64,000 nt of DNA from Lachnospiraceae bacterium XBB2008 (GTDB lineage: Bacteria > Bacillota > Clostridia > Lachnospirales > Lachnospiraceae). The notes beneath the pieces were generated by a model. That model searched no databases, had not been told where the DNA came from, and saw nothing but the letters and a program-made list of their open reading frames with translations. The stretch is taken from assembly GCA_900102235.1 (NCBI GenBank), contig FMVL01000006.1, positions 248,001-312,000 on the forward strand, in the 5' to 3' direction. Made by a program: the position numbers and the translations under genes. This document shows, piece after piece, positions 23,998 to 34,199 of this stretch. How positions within the stretch are numbered: the first letter of the stretch is position 1; each line of letters begins with the position of its first letter.

Positions 23998-25217
23998 AAA
24001 AAATGCGTATACGAGTGATACTGGCTGCAATGCTCGCATTTCTGGCAGTGATATTGCTTATCGCAGTGCTCGTAAATCTGGTAAACTCCGCGGCGGTAGC
24101 CGGCCGTGCGGATCAGACGCTTACCTATGTCTTAAACTATGAAGATCATCCGCCCGCAGATCAGGGACCGGGTAAACCGCCGGAAGGACCGTTCATGGCT
24201 CTTCCCGATCTGGAAGCAAATTACATGACTCGTTTCTTCATAGTCCGGTTTGATCCCGATGGCAAAGTGGTGTCCATATCTACGGATTATATCGCTTCGA
24301 TAGATGAAGATGAAGCTGTACGGTATGCCGAGACAGCACTGCAGCGCAGATCGGACCGGGGTTACATGGGAGATTATCGCTTCAGAAAGTCGGAAAAAGA
24401 CGGTTTGACCGTTGTGGCATTTCTCAATGTGAGCAGGGAGATCCGGGATATGAGGAGCTTAAGGCTGCTGACGCTCATGGTCTCGGGGGCAAGCCTTTTA
24501 CTTGTATTTGTACTCGTGGCGCTTCTGTCCCGCAGAGCGATACGTCCGATCGAAAAAAATATAGAGAGACAGAAACAGTTCATTACCGATGCAAGTCATG
24601 AACTCAAGACGCCGCTGACATCCATATCAACAAGCCTGGATGTGATCACCATGGAACACGGTGAAGATGAGTGGACCGATAATATCAGAAGCCAGACTGT
24701 CAGGATGAGCAAGCTTGTGGCCGAACTTGTAGCACTGTCCAGACTGGACGAGGAGATCCCGCTGCCGAACAGAGAGCATTTTTCGTTGAGCACTGCGGCT
24801 TGGGAGACTGTCATGGTATATGAAACCCAGGCAAAAGCGTGCGGAAAAACTCTAAATACCGAGATAGAGGACGATGTTTCCATGGTCGGAGACAAGTCTG
24901 CCATGCAGCAGATGATATCTGTCCTGCTGGATAATGCGATACGGTATTCCGATCCGGACGGAGAGATCCGTTTTGGCGTATCCGGAAAAAGGAATAAAGC
25001 CGTGATCGAGGTGTTCAATACCTGCGATTATGAAACGCCTCCGGATACCGAGCGGATCTTTGACAGGTTCTACCGTCCCGACAGTTCAAGAAGTACTGAG
25101 ACGGGCGGAAACGGTGTAGGACTTGCAATCGCAAAAGCTGTTGCCCAGGCTCACGGAGGAAGTATCACGGCTCGCTGTCCGAGCGGAAAGACCATGACGA
25201 TAAAGGTTGTTATATAA
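23991..25217 (+). CDS. Sensor histidine kinase
   Basis: A 408-residue membrane kinase. Two helices (about 8-32 and 158-180) enclose an extracellular sensor of about 120 residues with a Pro-rich patch (DHPPADQGPGKPPEGP). HisKA follows (ITDASHELKTPLTSIS) and then an ATPase domain with the N-box LLDNAIRYSD, a DRFYRPDSS segment and the G2 box GGNGVGLAIAKAVAQAHGG. The usual DxGxG of the G1 box is weak (VFNTCDYETPP). It should phosphorylate the overlapping regulator. A strong terminator follows, so the downstream VTC operon is a separate, probably controlled, unit. Confidence 0.9.
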   Translation: MLKKMRIRVILAAMLAFLAVILLIAVLVNLVNSAAVAGRADQTLTYVLNYEDHPPADQGPGKPPEGPFMALPDLEANYMTRFFIVRFDPDGKVVSISTDYIASIDEDEAVRYAETALQRRSDRGYMGDYRFRKSEKDGLTVVAFLNVSREIRDMRSLRLLTLMVSGASLLLVFVLVALLSRRAIRPIEKNIERQKQFITDASHELKTPLTSISTSLDVITMEHGEDEWTDNIRSQTVRMSKLVAELVALSRLDEEIPLPNREHFSLSTAAWETVMVYETQAKACGKTLNTEIEDDVSMVGDKSAMQQMISVLLDNAIRYSDPDGEIRFGVSGKRNKAVIEVFNTCDYETPPDTERIFDRFYRPDSSRSTETGGNGVGLAIAKAVAQAHGGSITARCPSGKTMTIKVVI

Positions 25218-25232
25218 GAAGATAAGCCATTG

Positions 25233-25266
25233 AATGAGGATGTCGAAATGACATCCTCATTTTTTT
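25233..25266 (+). terminator. Intrinsic terminator of the two-component operon
   Basis: Perfect 12-bp stem (25233-25244 with 25250-25261), five-base loop and seven T. Confidence 0.92.
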
Positions 25267-25268
25267 AT

Positions 25269-25292
25269 TTCAGTTCAGGTTCATTTCAGGTT
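25269..25292 (+). promoter_or_regulatory. TTCAG direct repeats, candidate response-regulator operator
   Basis: TTCAGGTT occurs at 25274-25281 and 25285-25292, exactly 11 bases apart (one helical turn), with a further TTCAG at 25269-25273. Tandem half-sites on one face of the helix are what OmpR/PhoB-type regulators bind. The site lies between the two-component operon and the VTC operon. No consensus -35 is present, consistent with an activated promoter. Confidence 0.6.
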
Positions 25293-25335
25293 GGGGTAGC
25301 AGAATAAGAACAGAACACGAAAGGAGGACGTAAAA

Positions 25336-26028
25336 GTGGAGCAGGATATGCATTATCGTCATGAACTGAAATACTCGATCCCTTACACGGAATATCTAGC
25401 CATGCGCATGAGACTTAAGACAGTCATGACTACGGATCCGCACACGGATGCTTCGGGAATGTACAGGATACGGAGTATCTATTTTGATAACAGCGATGAC
25501 AAGGCGCTGAAAGAGAAGAACGACGGCATCCGGATACGTGAAAAATTCAGGATCCGGTATTATAACGACGATCTGTCCTTTATTTCTCTGGAAAAAAAGA
25601 TGAAGGTCGATAATCTCTGTCTGAAATACGAAGCCCCGGTCACGGAAGAAGAATGCAGGCATATTCTGACGGGAGATACGGTTTTCATGAGAGATCATCC
25701 CGACAGCACGGTAAGGGAACTGTACGCGAAGATGCGATACCAGAGACTTCGTCCGCGCATTCTGGTTTCATATGTACGTGAACCGTATATATACGCTCCC
25801 GGAAATGTGCGGGTCACGTTTGATTCTCAGATACGGACGAGTCTTTTTACACAGGAGTTTCTGACTGATGAGGTATCGGATATCAGCGCTACGGATACAC
25901 CGCAGGATATGATACTTGAGATCAAATATGATGCATTTTTGCCAGGGGTCATTCAGGACATGGTAAGGGTTACATCTCTCAGACAACAGTCATTTTCAAA
26001 ATACGGCGCATGCCGCAGATTCGGATAG
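25336..26028 (+). CDS. VTC-domain protein (polyphosphate polymerase-like)
   Basis: A 230-residue protein of the VTC family, the fold of the yeast vacuolar polyphosphate polymerase. The tunnel-lining basic and acidic residues show in YRHELKYSIP, YRIRSIYFDN, IRIREKFRIRYY, SLEKKMK and LEIKYDAFLP. It lacks the SPX and membrane parts, as usual for bacterial versions, and should be cytoplasmic. The start is GTG 25336 with AGGAGG (25322-25327) eight bases ahead. It is the first gene of a VTC-DUF4956-CotH operon. Polyphosphate synthesis is known for yeast Vtc4; activity here is inferred. Confidence 0.88.
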   Translation: MEQDMHYRHELKYSIPYTEYLAMRMRLKTVMTTDPHTDASGMYRIRSIYFDNSDDKALKEKNDGIRIREKFRIRYYNDDLSFISLEKKMKVDNLCLKYEAPVTEEECRHILTGDTVFMRDHPDSTVRELYAKMRYQRLRPRILVSYVREPYIYAPGNVRVTFDSQIRTSLFTQEFLTDEVSDISATDTPQDMILEIKYDAFLPGVIQDMVRVTSLRQQSFSKYGACRRFG

Positions 26029-26065
26029 AAAAATAAGATGATCAAACATAAGGAGGAACGGATAA

Positions 26066-26737
26066 ATGTCATTCAGTGATATCTTCAAATCAAGTTTTCT
26101 GGAAAGCGTAACGGAATTTTCGGCAATAGATACACTTATCGGTATGCTTTTCGCGCTCGTCATAGGGCTGTTCATTTTTCTCATATATAAGAAAACGTTC
26201 AGCGGGATCATGTATTCAACGGGATTTGCCATGTCCCTTGTGGGATTGAGCCTGGTCACCACACTCGTGATCATGGCAGTTACATCCAATGTGGTACTGT
26301 CACTCGGCATGGTCGGTGCTCTGTCCATCGTTCGTTTCCGCACAGCGATCAAGGAGCCCATGGAGATCGTGTTCCTGTTCTGGTCTCTGGCAGTCGGGAT
26401 CGTGATCGGTGCCGGAATGATCCCTCTTGCAGTAATAGGGTCTGCGATCATCGGTGTGATCCTGGTACTGTTCGTGAATGTGAAGGTTCATAACACACCT
26501 TATATCCTTATAGTAAACTGCGCAGACGAAAAGGCCGAGGAGAACGCGGTGAACATCATCGAAAGATCGGTCAGCAAGTATATCGTTAAGTCCAAGACGA
26601 TAAATGCTTCAGGCATAGAACTTACGGCAGAGATAAGAGTTAAGGATGAGGCTACGGATTTTGTGAATCGAATAAATACGATAGCCGGTGTATCGGGGGC
26701 GACCCTTGTTACCTTTAACGGAGAATATATGTCATAA
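26066..26737 (+). CDS. DUF4956 membrane protein
   Basis: A 223-residue membrane protein of the DUF4956 family. Four helices lie in residues 20-145, with the conserved LGMVGALSIVRFRTAIKEP segment between them, followed by a cytoplasmic ferredoxin-like tail (150-223). It has no known biochemical role, but in Firmicutes it regularly accompanies a VTC protein and a CotH kinase, as here. It lies 37 bases after the VTC gene and 15 before CotH. A role as membrane anchor or channel for the VTC product is inferred. Confidence 0.88.
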   Translation: MSFSDIFKSSFLESVTEFSAIDTLIGMLFALVIGLFIFLIYKKTFSGIMYSTGFAMSLVGLSLVTTLVIMAVTSNVVLSLGMVGALSIVRFRTAIKEPMEIVFLFWSLAVGIVIGAGMIPLAVIGSAIIGVILVLFVNVKVHNTPYILIVNCADEKAEENAVNIIERSVSKYIVKSKTINASGIELTAEIRVKDEATDFVNRINTIAGVSGATLVTFNGEYMS

Positions 26738-26752
26738 GGGGAGGCAGAGGTC

Positions 26753-28318
26753 ATGGTTACGAACAAACATATATCTAAGATCATAATCGCTCTCATGGCC
26801 GTGGCCGTCATCGTGTGTCTTCTGGCTGTCGGTTTTGCGGACAGGATCTTAAGTCTCTTAGGCGGGACCGGCGTTACGATGGAGTATGAATCAGAGCTGT
26901 TTGACACGGATGAGGTCATCAGTGTAGATATCCTGATCGATGAGGATACATGGGAAGAATTGCTTGAAAATGCAATGTCTGAGGAATATTACGCATGTGA
27001 TGTTGTGATAAACGGACAGACTTTTTACAATGTGGCGATACGGCCGAAGGGAAATACCAGTCTGACTTCGATAGCAAACGATCCCGATACGGACCGTTAC
27101 AGTCTTAAACTTGAATTTGATCATTTCGTGGAAGGGCAGACCTGCTTCGGCCTCGACAAACTGATACTGAACAACAACTATGCTGATGCCACCAACATGA
27201 AAGAAGCGATCATATATGATATGTACAGTTATCTCGGGGCGGATGCATCACTGTATAATTACGCATCGGTATCCGTAAACGGAGAGTACTGGGGAGTATA
27301 TCTGGCGCTGGAAGGTGTGGAAGATAGCTTCATGCTCAGGAATTACGGAACGCAGGACGGCGAACTCTATAAACCCGAAACAATGGGTGTGGGCGCCGGT
27401 AATGAAGAAGGCATGAACCACCCGTCCGGAGACATGCCGGAAATGGGAGGTTCGGAACCTCCCGGAAACAGACCTGAGATGGGAGATTTCGAAGCCGGAG
27501 GAGACAGACCTGAGATGGATGGAGGTCCGGACGGACATTCGATGGGGGATAACGGCGGAGCCGACTTAAACTATACGGATGATGATCTCGACAGTTATTC
27601 AACGATATGGGACGGAGAAGTCACAGGCACGGGTAAAGCGGATCACAAGAGAGTAGTTAAAGCACTGAAGAACATAAGTGAGGGGACGGATCTTGAGAAG
27701 TATCTGGATGTGGATAACATTCTTAAGTATATGGCGGTACATGCCTTTGCCGTGAACATGGACAGTTTGTCGGGAAATATGGCTCATAACTACTATCTTT
27801 ACGAATATGACGGACAGTTGAACATCATTCCCTGGGACTACAATCTTTCGTTCGGAGGCATGTCGGCAGGAGGAGGGGATGCGACGGACATGGTAAATGA
27901 TGCGATAGATACTCCTTTTTCCGGAACGGAATTCTTCAATGCTCTGCTTGAGAACGAAGAGTATCTGGAAAGATACCACAGTTATCTGAAGCAATTGGTT
28001 GATGAATATGTTTACGGGGGAAGATTTGATGAGGTTTATAACCGTATCAGAACCCTGATCGATCCTCTTGTGGAAACGGATCCGACGGCATTCTACAGTT
28101 ATGATGAGTATCTGATCGCAACGGATATGCTGTATCAGACGGTATATCTTCGGGCTGAGTCTGTAGAAGGACAGATAAACGGAACGATCCCCTCCACGGA
28201 TGAAGGACAGCGACAGGACAGTTCTTCCCTGATCGATGCTTCATCCATAGATGTGGAGGCAATGGGACAATTTGATATGGGAGGGGGGTCCAGAGAGGGC
28301 CCCGACAGCAGAAACTGA
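26753..28318 (+). CDS. CotH-family protein kinase-like protein, extracellular
   Basis: A 521-residue protein with an N-terminal signal anchor (9-33) and a CotH domain, a kinase fold that in Bacillus phosphorylates spore-coat proteins. Visible family parts are YNVAIRPKGNTSL, a KLEFDHF strand, LDKLILNNNYAD, a GVYLALEGVEDSF strand and the metal/catalytic PWDYNLSFGG. A low-complexity insert of about 45 residues (about 218-268), rich in Met, Pro, Gly and Asp with repeated PEM(G/D) units, breaks the domain. The protein should act outside the membrane. It ends the VTC operon, 8 bases from the stop of the convergent glmM, with no terminator between. Confidence 0.87.
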   Translation: MVTNKHISKIIIALMAVAVIVCLLAVGFADRILSLLGGTGVTMEYESELFDTDEVISVDILIDEDTWEELLENAMSEEYYACDVVINGQTFYNVAIRPKGNTSLTSIANDPDTDRYSLKLEFDHFVEGQTCFGLDKLILNNNYADATNMKEAIIYDMYSYLGADASLYNYASVSVNGEYWGVYLALEGVEDSFMLRNYGTQDGELYKPETMGVGAGNEEGMNHPSGDMPEMGGSEPPGNRPEMGDFEAGGDRPEMDGGPDGHSMGDNGGADLNYTDDDLDSYSTIWDGEVTGTGKADHKRVVKALKNISEGTDLEKYLDVDNILKYMAVHAFAVNMDSLSGNMAHNYYLYEYDGQLNIIPWDYNLSFGGMSAGGGDATDMVNDAIDTPFSGTEFFNALLENEEYLERYHSYLKQLVDEYVYGGRFDEVYNRIRTLIDPLVETDPTAFYSYDEYLIATDMLYQTVYLRAESVEGQINGTIPSTDEGQRQDSSSLIDASSIDVEAMGQFDMGGGSREGPDSRN

Positions 28319-28326
28319 TTATACTA

Positions 28327-29649
28327 TCAGATACTGTCTACGACTGCCTTCGCATCTTCAATGATGCGATCGCAGTCGGCTTCCGTAGCGGCTTCCGCCA
28401 TGATACGGATCAGGGGCTCGGTACCTGACTTACGAAGGAGAAGTCTTCCCGAACCGTCCAGCTTCTTATTGGTTTCTTCTATATATTCGATGATCTTAGG
28501 GTCATTCATGATCCTGTCTTTATCCGTTACAGCTACATTCACAAGCTTCTGGGGAAGGATCTTAAGTCCGAGCGGAAGAGCGGATGCAAAGGTCTTTTTG
28601 TTAACAAGGATCTCGGTAACGATTATGGCGGTAAGTATGCCGTCACCGGTATTTGCGTATTTGGATATTATGATGTGGCCTGACTGTTCGCCGCCGATCT
28701 TATAACCGTGTTCGGCGATCTCGGCAGCTACATATTTGTCACCGACATCGGTGATTACCACATCGATATCGTTGGCTTTGAGAGCATTGATCAGACCGAG
28801 GTTGCTCATGACGGTGATGACAGCCTTGTTACCGGTGAGCTTGCCCTGCTCCTTTAACATGCAGGCGATCATATAGATTATATAGTCACCGTCCATGACT
28901 TCGCCTTTTTCATTTACGGCGATACATCTGTCGGCATCTCCGTCAAAAGCAAAGCCTATATCCAATCCCTTTTCCACAACGAAATTCTGAAGTGCTTCGA
29001 TATGAGTGGAACCGCAGCCACGGTTAATGTTCTTTCCGTCAGGCTGGTCGGAGATAACATAGGTGTCGGCTCCGAGCATGGTAAATACGTTCTTCGCGAT
29101 GGTGGATGATGCGCCGTTCGCACAGTCAAGACCAATCTTATAACCTCTGAAACTGCCTTCGGGTATGGAAGCCAGATGTCCTATATACGAGTTACGGCCG
29201 GCAAGATAGTCGATGCATCGACCGGTTTCCTCGCTGACGGGAATGGTCCTTATCCCGTCTATATAATCCTCGATCTCCTGAAGGAATTCCTCATTCATCT
29301 TATTTCCTTCGGAGTCAATGATCTTGATGCCGTTGTCGTAATAGGGGTTATGACTTGCGGTTATCATGATGCCGCAGTTGAATTTCTCGCGTTTGGTTAT
29401 ATAGGAAACGCTGGGAGTGGTCGTGACATGCATGATATAGACATCGGCGCCCGATGATGTGATGCCGGCGCAGAGTCCGTACTCGAGCATATAGCTGGAA
29501 CGGCGGGTGTCCTTACCTATAACTATGCTGGCGGGAGTGCCGTCCTGAGAGAAGTACCAGCCAATGTACTGACCGATCTTTAATGCATGTTCAACGCTTA
29601 GATCCTTATTGATACGGCCTCTGAAGCCGTCGGTTCCGAAATATTTCAT
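28327..29649 (-). CDS. glmM: Phosphoglucosamine mutase
   Basis: A 440-residue enzyme that interconverts glucosamine-6-phosphate and glucosamine-1-phosphate for peptidoglycan precursors. The phosphoserine loop MITASHNPYYDNG, the metal loop DGDADR and the sugar loop GGEQSGH are present, with the C-terminal RKSGTEPLIR phosphate site. The start is set at the ATG whose product begins MKYFGTDGFRGR; GGAG lies just upstream on the minus strand. An in-frame extension of 57 codons exists but has no homology and covers the promoter. glmM usually follows cdaA-cdaR; here it stands alone and convergent with CotH. Confidence 0.95.
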   Translation of the reverse strand: MKYFGTDGFRGRINKDLSVEHALKIGQYIGWYFSQDGTPASIVIGKDTRRSSYMLEYGLCAGITSSGADVYIMHVTTTPSVSYITKREKFNCGIMITASHNPYYDNGIKIIDSEGNKMNEEFLQEIEDYIDGIRTIPVSEETGRCIDYLAGRNSYIGHLASIPEGSFRGYKIGLDCANGASSTIAKNVFTMLGADTYVISDQPDGKNINRGCGSTHIEALQNFVVEKGLDIGFAFDGDADRCIAVNEKGEVMDGDYIIYMIACMLKEQGKLTGNKAVITVMSNLGLINALKANDIDVVITDVGDKYVAAEIAEHGYKIGGEQSGHIIISKYANTGDGILTAIIVTEILVNKKTFASALPLGLKILPQKLVNVAVTDKDRIMNDPKIIEYIEETNKKLDGSGRLLLRKSGTEPLIRIMAEAATEADCDRIIEDAKAVVDSI

Positions 29650-29689
29650 ATCTGTCTCCGTTTCTTTGGTTGATGTATTTTCTTGCGCA

Positions 29690-29698
29690 ATTATAACA
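29690..29698 (-). promoter_or_regulatory. Extended -10 promoter of glmM
   Basis: On the minus strand, TGTTATAAT with TATAAT at 29690-29695. The -35 region is AT-rich without a consensus. Transcription would start near 29683, a leader of about 34 bases. Confidence 0.6.
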
Positions 29699-29730
29699 TA
29701 AATATTTCTACTTATAAAAAAAATATAAAG

Positions 29731-29762
29731 TTGTGGAAATTGGGTACAAGGGGTAGTATAAT
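29731..29762 (+). promoter_or_regulatory. groESL promoter
   Basis: A perfect TATAAT at 29757-29762. The best -35-like word, TTGTGG (29731-29736), is 20 bases upstream, longer than ideal. The predicted start near 29769 puts the CIRCE operator at the very beginning of the transcript. Confidence 0.65.
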
Positions 29763-29774
29763 ACATTTCAGTTG

Positions 29775-29801
29775 TTAGCAATCGAGTCGATAGAGTGCTA
29801 A
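29775..29801 (+). promoter_or_regulatory. CIRCE operator (HrcA binding site)
   Basis: TTAGCAATC, nine bases, GAGTGCTAA. This is the CIRCE inverted repeat (consensus TTAGCACTC-N9-GAGTGCTAA) with one mismatch in the left arm. It marks HrcA control of groESL. hrcA itself is not in the window. Confidence 0.95.
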
Positions 29802-29837
29802 CAGGATACCAAACAATCATTCGAAGGAGGCATTAAA

Positions 29838-30125
29838 ATGAAATTAGTTCCATTAGGAGACAGAGTTGTATTAAAGCAACTTGTTGCAGAAGAAACCACC
29901 AAGTCCGGAATCGTTCTCCCCGGTCAGAATAAGGAAAAGCCCCAGCAGGCAGAAGTTATCGCAGTCGGCCCCGGCGGGATGGTAGACGGCAAGGAAGTAG
30001 CCATGCAGGTTAAGGTTGGCGATCAGGTGATCTTTTCCAAGTATTCGGGAACGGAAGTCAAGCTCGATGAGGAAGAGTACATTGTAGTTAAGCAGAGTGA
30101 TATCCTGGCGATCATTGAAGGTTAA
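29838..30125 (+). CDS. groES: Co-chaperonin GroES
   Basis: A 95-residue lid of the GroEL folding chamber. LVPLGDRVVLKQL, the mobile-loop segment EETTKSGIVLPGQNKEKPQQ and KYSGTEVKLDEEEYIVV are characteristic. The start follows AGGAGG (29825-29830). Heat-shock control by HrcA through the CIRCE element upstream. It is 26 bases ahead of groEL. Confidence 0.97.
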   Translation: MKLVPLGDRVVLKQLVAEETTKSGIVLPGQNKEKPQQAEVIAVGPGGMVDGKEVAMQVKVGDQVIFSKYSGTEVKLDEEEYIVVKQSDILAIIEG

Positions 30126-30130
30126 TCTAA

Positions 30131-31777
<1,647 letters not shown>

Positions 31778-31799
31778 AAAGTACATACATAAAGCATAA

Positions 31800-31831
31800 A
31801 AAACGCCTCCGGAGAGATCCGGAGGCGTTTT
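31800..31831. terminator. Bidirectional terminator between groEL and the mntR-like gene
   Basis: A 13-bp GC-rich perfect stem (31800-31812 with 31819-31831). It is preceded by an A-run and followed by TTTT, so it can serve both converging genes. Confidence 0.9.
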
Positions 31832-31839
31832 GACATTGA

Positions 31840-32199
31840 TCATTGTATTACTTTCTTGATCGCTTCAAAGCTTTCCCTGCTCATACAGTGTTCAATGGCA
31901 CATGCGTCTTCTGCGGCGATCTTGGGATCGACACCGAGTCTGATCAGCCAGTCGGAGAGCATCTGATGTCTTTCGTAGATCATCTCGGCTATCTCGCGTC
32001 CGGGTTCGGTAAGCGTGATAAATCCTTCCTCGCTGACTTTTATATGCTCCTTTTCACGCAGATTCTTCATCGCTACGGAAACACTGGGCTTCTTGAACCC
32101 CATATGTGCGGCGATGTCTACCGAACGGACAACGGGTTTGGATTTACTGAGTACGAGTATGGCTTCAAGATAATCTTCAGCGGATTCGTTTCTTTTCAT
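31840..32199 (-). CDS. Metal-dependent transcriptional regulator (MntR/DtxR family)
   Basis: A 119-residue regulator. The N-terminal winged helix (SAEDYLEAILVLSKSK, GFKKPSVSVAMKNLREK) binds DNA, and the C-terminal helical dimerisation/metal-binding part follows (YERHQMLSDWLIRLGV, EDACAIEHCMSRESFEAI). Glu, His and Cys side chains there match metal ligands of MntR-type proteins; no SH3-like third domain is present. It probably represses manganese or iron uptake genes, none of which are adjacent. Start after AAGGAGA on the minus strand. It is divergent from yitT. Confidence 0.87.
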   Translation of the reverse strand: MKRNESAEDYLEAILVLSKSKPVVRSVDIAAHMGFKKPSVSVAMKNLREKEHIKVSEEGFITLTEPGREIAEMIYERHQMLSDWLIRLGVDPKIAAEDACAIEHCMSRESFEAIKKVIQ

Positions 32200-32231
32200 G
32201 GCATATCTCCTTTACATCCTCACACTCCATT

Positions 32232-32260
32232 ATCATAACACAGGCTCGATAAAATGCGAA
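32232..32260 (-). promoter_or_regulatory. Promoter of the mntR-like gene
   Basis: On the minus strand: TTCGCA, 17 bases, TATGAT preceded by TGT (extended -10). It gives a leader of about 25 bases. Confidence 0.4.
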
Positions 32261-32349
32261 ACAGTGACTTGTTTTACACATCATGCCATTTGAACTCTGT
32301 GTGTGGTAAGATTGAAGGGTAACCGTTAGTTTGCCCGGGAGACAGATCA

Positions 32350-33222
32350 ATGAATAAAGATACGATAAATCTAAGAAAAAACATGACGGTCAGGGTCATC
32401 GCAGTTTCGGCTGCTTCGCTGATCATGGCTCTGAATATCAATACATTCATTCATACCGGCGGACTGCTTCCCGGCGGTGCCAGCGGACTCACGCTCCTGA
32501 TACAGGAGATCTGTTCCAAGTTCTTTAACATATCCGTACCGTACACGATCATCAATGTTCTGATCAATGCGATCCCCGTTTATATAGGATTTAAGTTTAT
32601 AGGGAAGCGCTTTACGCTGCTTTCGTGCTGGGTCATAGTGCTGACCAGTGTACTGACGGATATTCTCCCAAGCTGGGTCATTACTCAGGATACACTCCTG
32701 ATAAGCATTTTCGGCGGCCTGATAAACGGATTTGCCATCAGTGTATGCCTTCTGGCCGATTCGACGAGCGGCGGTACCGATTTTGTTGCCATCTATCTGT
32801 CGGAGAAGAAGGGCATCGATTCGTTCCATATCCCGCTCATCATCAATGCCTGCATTCTCTGTGCCGCAGGCCTTCTGTTCGGTTGGGATAAGGCACTTTA
32901 TTCCATCCTTTTCCAGTATGCATCAACGGCCGTTATCCGGACGCTGTATCGTAAGTTCCAGCAGGCAACACTGTTTATCGTGACGAATCATGCAAAAGAG
33001 ATCGCCGATGTTATCTATAAGACCAGTAACCACGGCGCCACGATATTTGAAGGCGAGGGTGCTTTCGAACACTGTGAACGCAGAGTAGTCTATTCCGTCA
33101 TATCGAGTGCCGAATCGGGCAAGGTCACGAAAGCCATCAAGGAGACGGATCCGGAGGCCTTTGTGAACGTATTAAAGACCGAGAGAGTGCTCGGCAGATT
33201 CTATCAGAGACCTGCCGACTGA
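32350..33222 (+). CDS. YitT family membrane protein
   Basis: A 290-residue protein with about five helices (residues 13-195) and a C-terminal cytoplasmic DUF2179 domain (about 207-285). LLPGGASGLTLLIQ and STSGGTDFVAIYLS are the conserved glycine-rich loops of the family. Function is unknown; relatives are put near transporters. An extended -10 (TGGTAAGAT, 32304-32312) lies in front, and GGGAGA precedes the ATG. No clear operon partner, although the CarD-like gene begins soon after. Confidence 0.86.
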   Translation: MNKDTINLRKNMTVRVIAVSAASLIMALNINTFIHTGGLLPGGASGLTLLIQEICSKFFNISVPYTIINVLINAIPVYIGFKFIGKRFTLLSCWVIVLTSVLTDILPSWVITQDTLLISIFGGLINGFAISVCLLADSTSGGTDFVAIYLSEKKGIDSFHIPLIINACILCAAGLLFGWDKALYSILFQYASTAVIRTLYRKFQQATLFIVTNHAKEIADVIYKTSNHGATIFEGEGAFEHCERRVVYSVISSAESGKVTKAIKETDPEAFVNVLKTERVLGRFYQRPAD

Positions 33223-33227
33223 TTTTC

Positions 33228-33722
33228 TTGATGAAGGTCGCTTGCCGATGTGGTAAACTATGCATGGAAATACATCCTTGTAATTCCGGACATGCATTTA
33301 TTTCATCCATGATAAACCATATGAATACGAATACTGCTGACCCGGGAGTAAGTACTCCCATATATGAGAAAAAAGAAATAATCTACAGTTCCACGATGGG
33401 CGTATGCATCGTGTCTGATGTAACAAAGCTTTCGGCAGACAAGAATACGCCGCCAATCCCCTATTATGTACTCAAATCATATTATGACAGGACGCACGTG
33501 GCTTATATACCCATAGAGAACCACGAGGTCGAACTGCGTACTGTTATGGATGAAGATGCGGCAGGGAAGGCATTTGAAGAGCTTAAGGAGGCATATGCCG
33601 CCGATCCGGACCATATTCCGGATGAGCTTTTGGTAGGGGAACTGGCTTATATCATGAAGCTTAAACCTGAAGAGTTAAAGATCCGCGCCGGAGCACACGT
33701 GCCCGGTGACGATGAGGATTAG
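33228..33722 (+). CDS. CarD-like transcription regulator (start uncertain)
   Basis: A protein of up to 164 residues. From about residue 46 it reads as a CarD/TRCF N-terminal (RID-like) domain: KKEIIYSSTMGVCIVSDV, YYVLKSYYDRTHVAYIPIEN and VELRTVMD follow the Tudor-like pattern of CarD, which contacts the RNA polymerase beta subunit. A helical tail follows (MKLKPEELKIRAG). No start codon has a good ribosome site; TTG 33228, ATG 33264, ATG 33309 and ATG 33321 are all in frame, and the first 30 residues (three Cys, no homology) may not be translated. The next gene begins 2 bases after the stop. Confidence 0.68.
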   Translation: MMKVACRCGKLCMEIHPCNSGHAFISSMINHMNTNTADPGVSTPIYEKKEIIYSSTMGVCIVSDVTKLSADKNTPPIPYYVLKSYYDRTHVAYIPIENHEVELRTVMDEDAAGKAFEELKEAYAADPDHIPDELLVGELAYIMKLKPEELKIRAGAHVPGDDED

Positions 33723-33724
33723 AT

Positions 33725-34141
33725 ATGATAGTTGACGGTTCGGGCAATCCCGTTGATATTCATGCCAAAGAGATAGAAGATGCCGCGCATACCTGGGCCG
33801 GAGCCCTGTGCGAATGTGCGGGACATGATGAGACGTATGCGGACAGGTTCTGGCAGCGTCTCGTTTCATCGGAAGGGGTGTATTCCGAGTTTGTCTGCTA
33901 TATGCTCACGCAGAACTTTGAATGCTCTTATAATATAGACGGGGTGACGATCGTAGATATCATGGTATGGCAGGTTGATCTGTTCAAGGCCGGCATGGAT
34001 ATGGGCAGGCCCGAGAGAGACGATCCCGACAGCCTTTTGCTGGCCGCATTTAACACCATGCTCGATATGGAGGATGATCCTGACACGTTCCTTACCGCAT
34101 ACAGGCAGGATACAGGTACCGATTATCCCGGGAAATTCTGA
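33725..34141 (+). CDS. Conserved-looking small acidic protein, unknown
   Basis: A 138-residue soluble, acidic protein I do not recognise. It is mostly helical, with three cysteines (CECAGH and VCYMLTQNFEC) and a YNIDGVTIVDIMVWQVDLFKAGMD helix pair. No signal peptide or membrane segment. It begins 2 bases after the CarD-like gene and is almost surely co-transcribed and translationally coupled with it, so a partner role in the same regulation is possible. Confidence 0.65.
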   Translation: MIVDGSGNPVDIHAKEIEDAAHTWAGALCECAGHDETYADRFWQRLVSSEGVYSEFVCYMLTQNFECSYNIDGVTIVDIMVWQVDLFKAGMDMGRPERDDPDSLLLAAFNTMLDMEDDPDTFLTAYRQDTGTDYPGKF

Positions 34142-34161
34142 CAAAACATAGGTATATCACG

Positions 34162-34190
34162 ACAAAAATCATTTCTGGAAAGATTTTTGT
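34162..34190. repeat. Short AT-rich inverted repeat
   Basis: A nine-base perfect inverted repeat (34162-34170 with 34182-34190) with an 11-base loop. It lies just after the 33725 gene and ten bases before a strong promoter. It could be a weak terminator or an operator; there is no T-run. Confidence 0.5.
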
Positions 34191-34199
34191 AAAATATAC

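Noticed and set aside
29650-29820. A 57-codon extension of glmM on the minus strand
   Set aside because: It covers the glmM and groESL promoters and the CIRCE operator, and GlmM proteins start at MKYFGTDGFRG.
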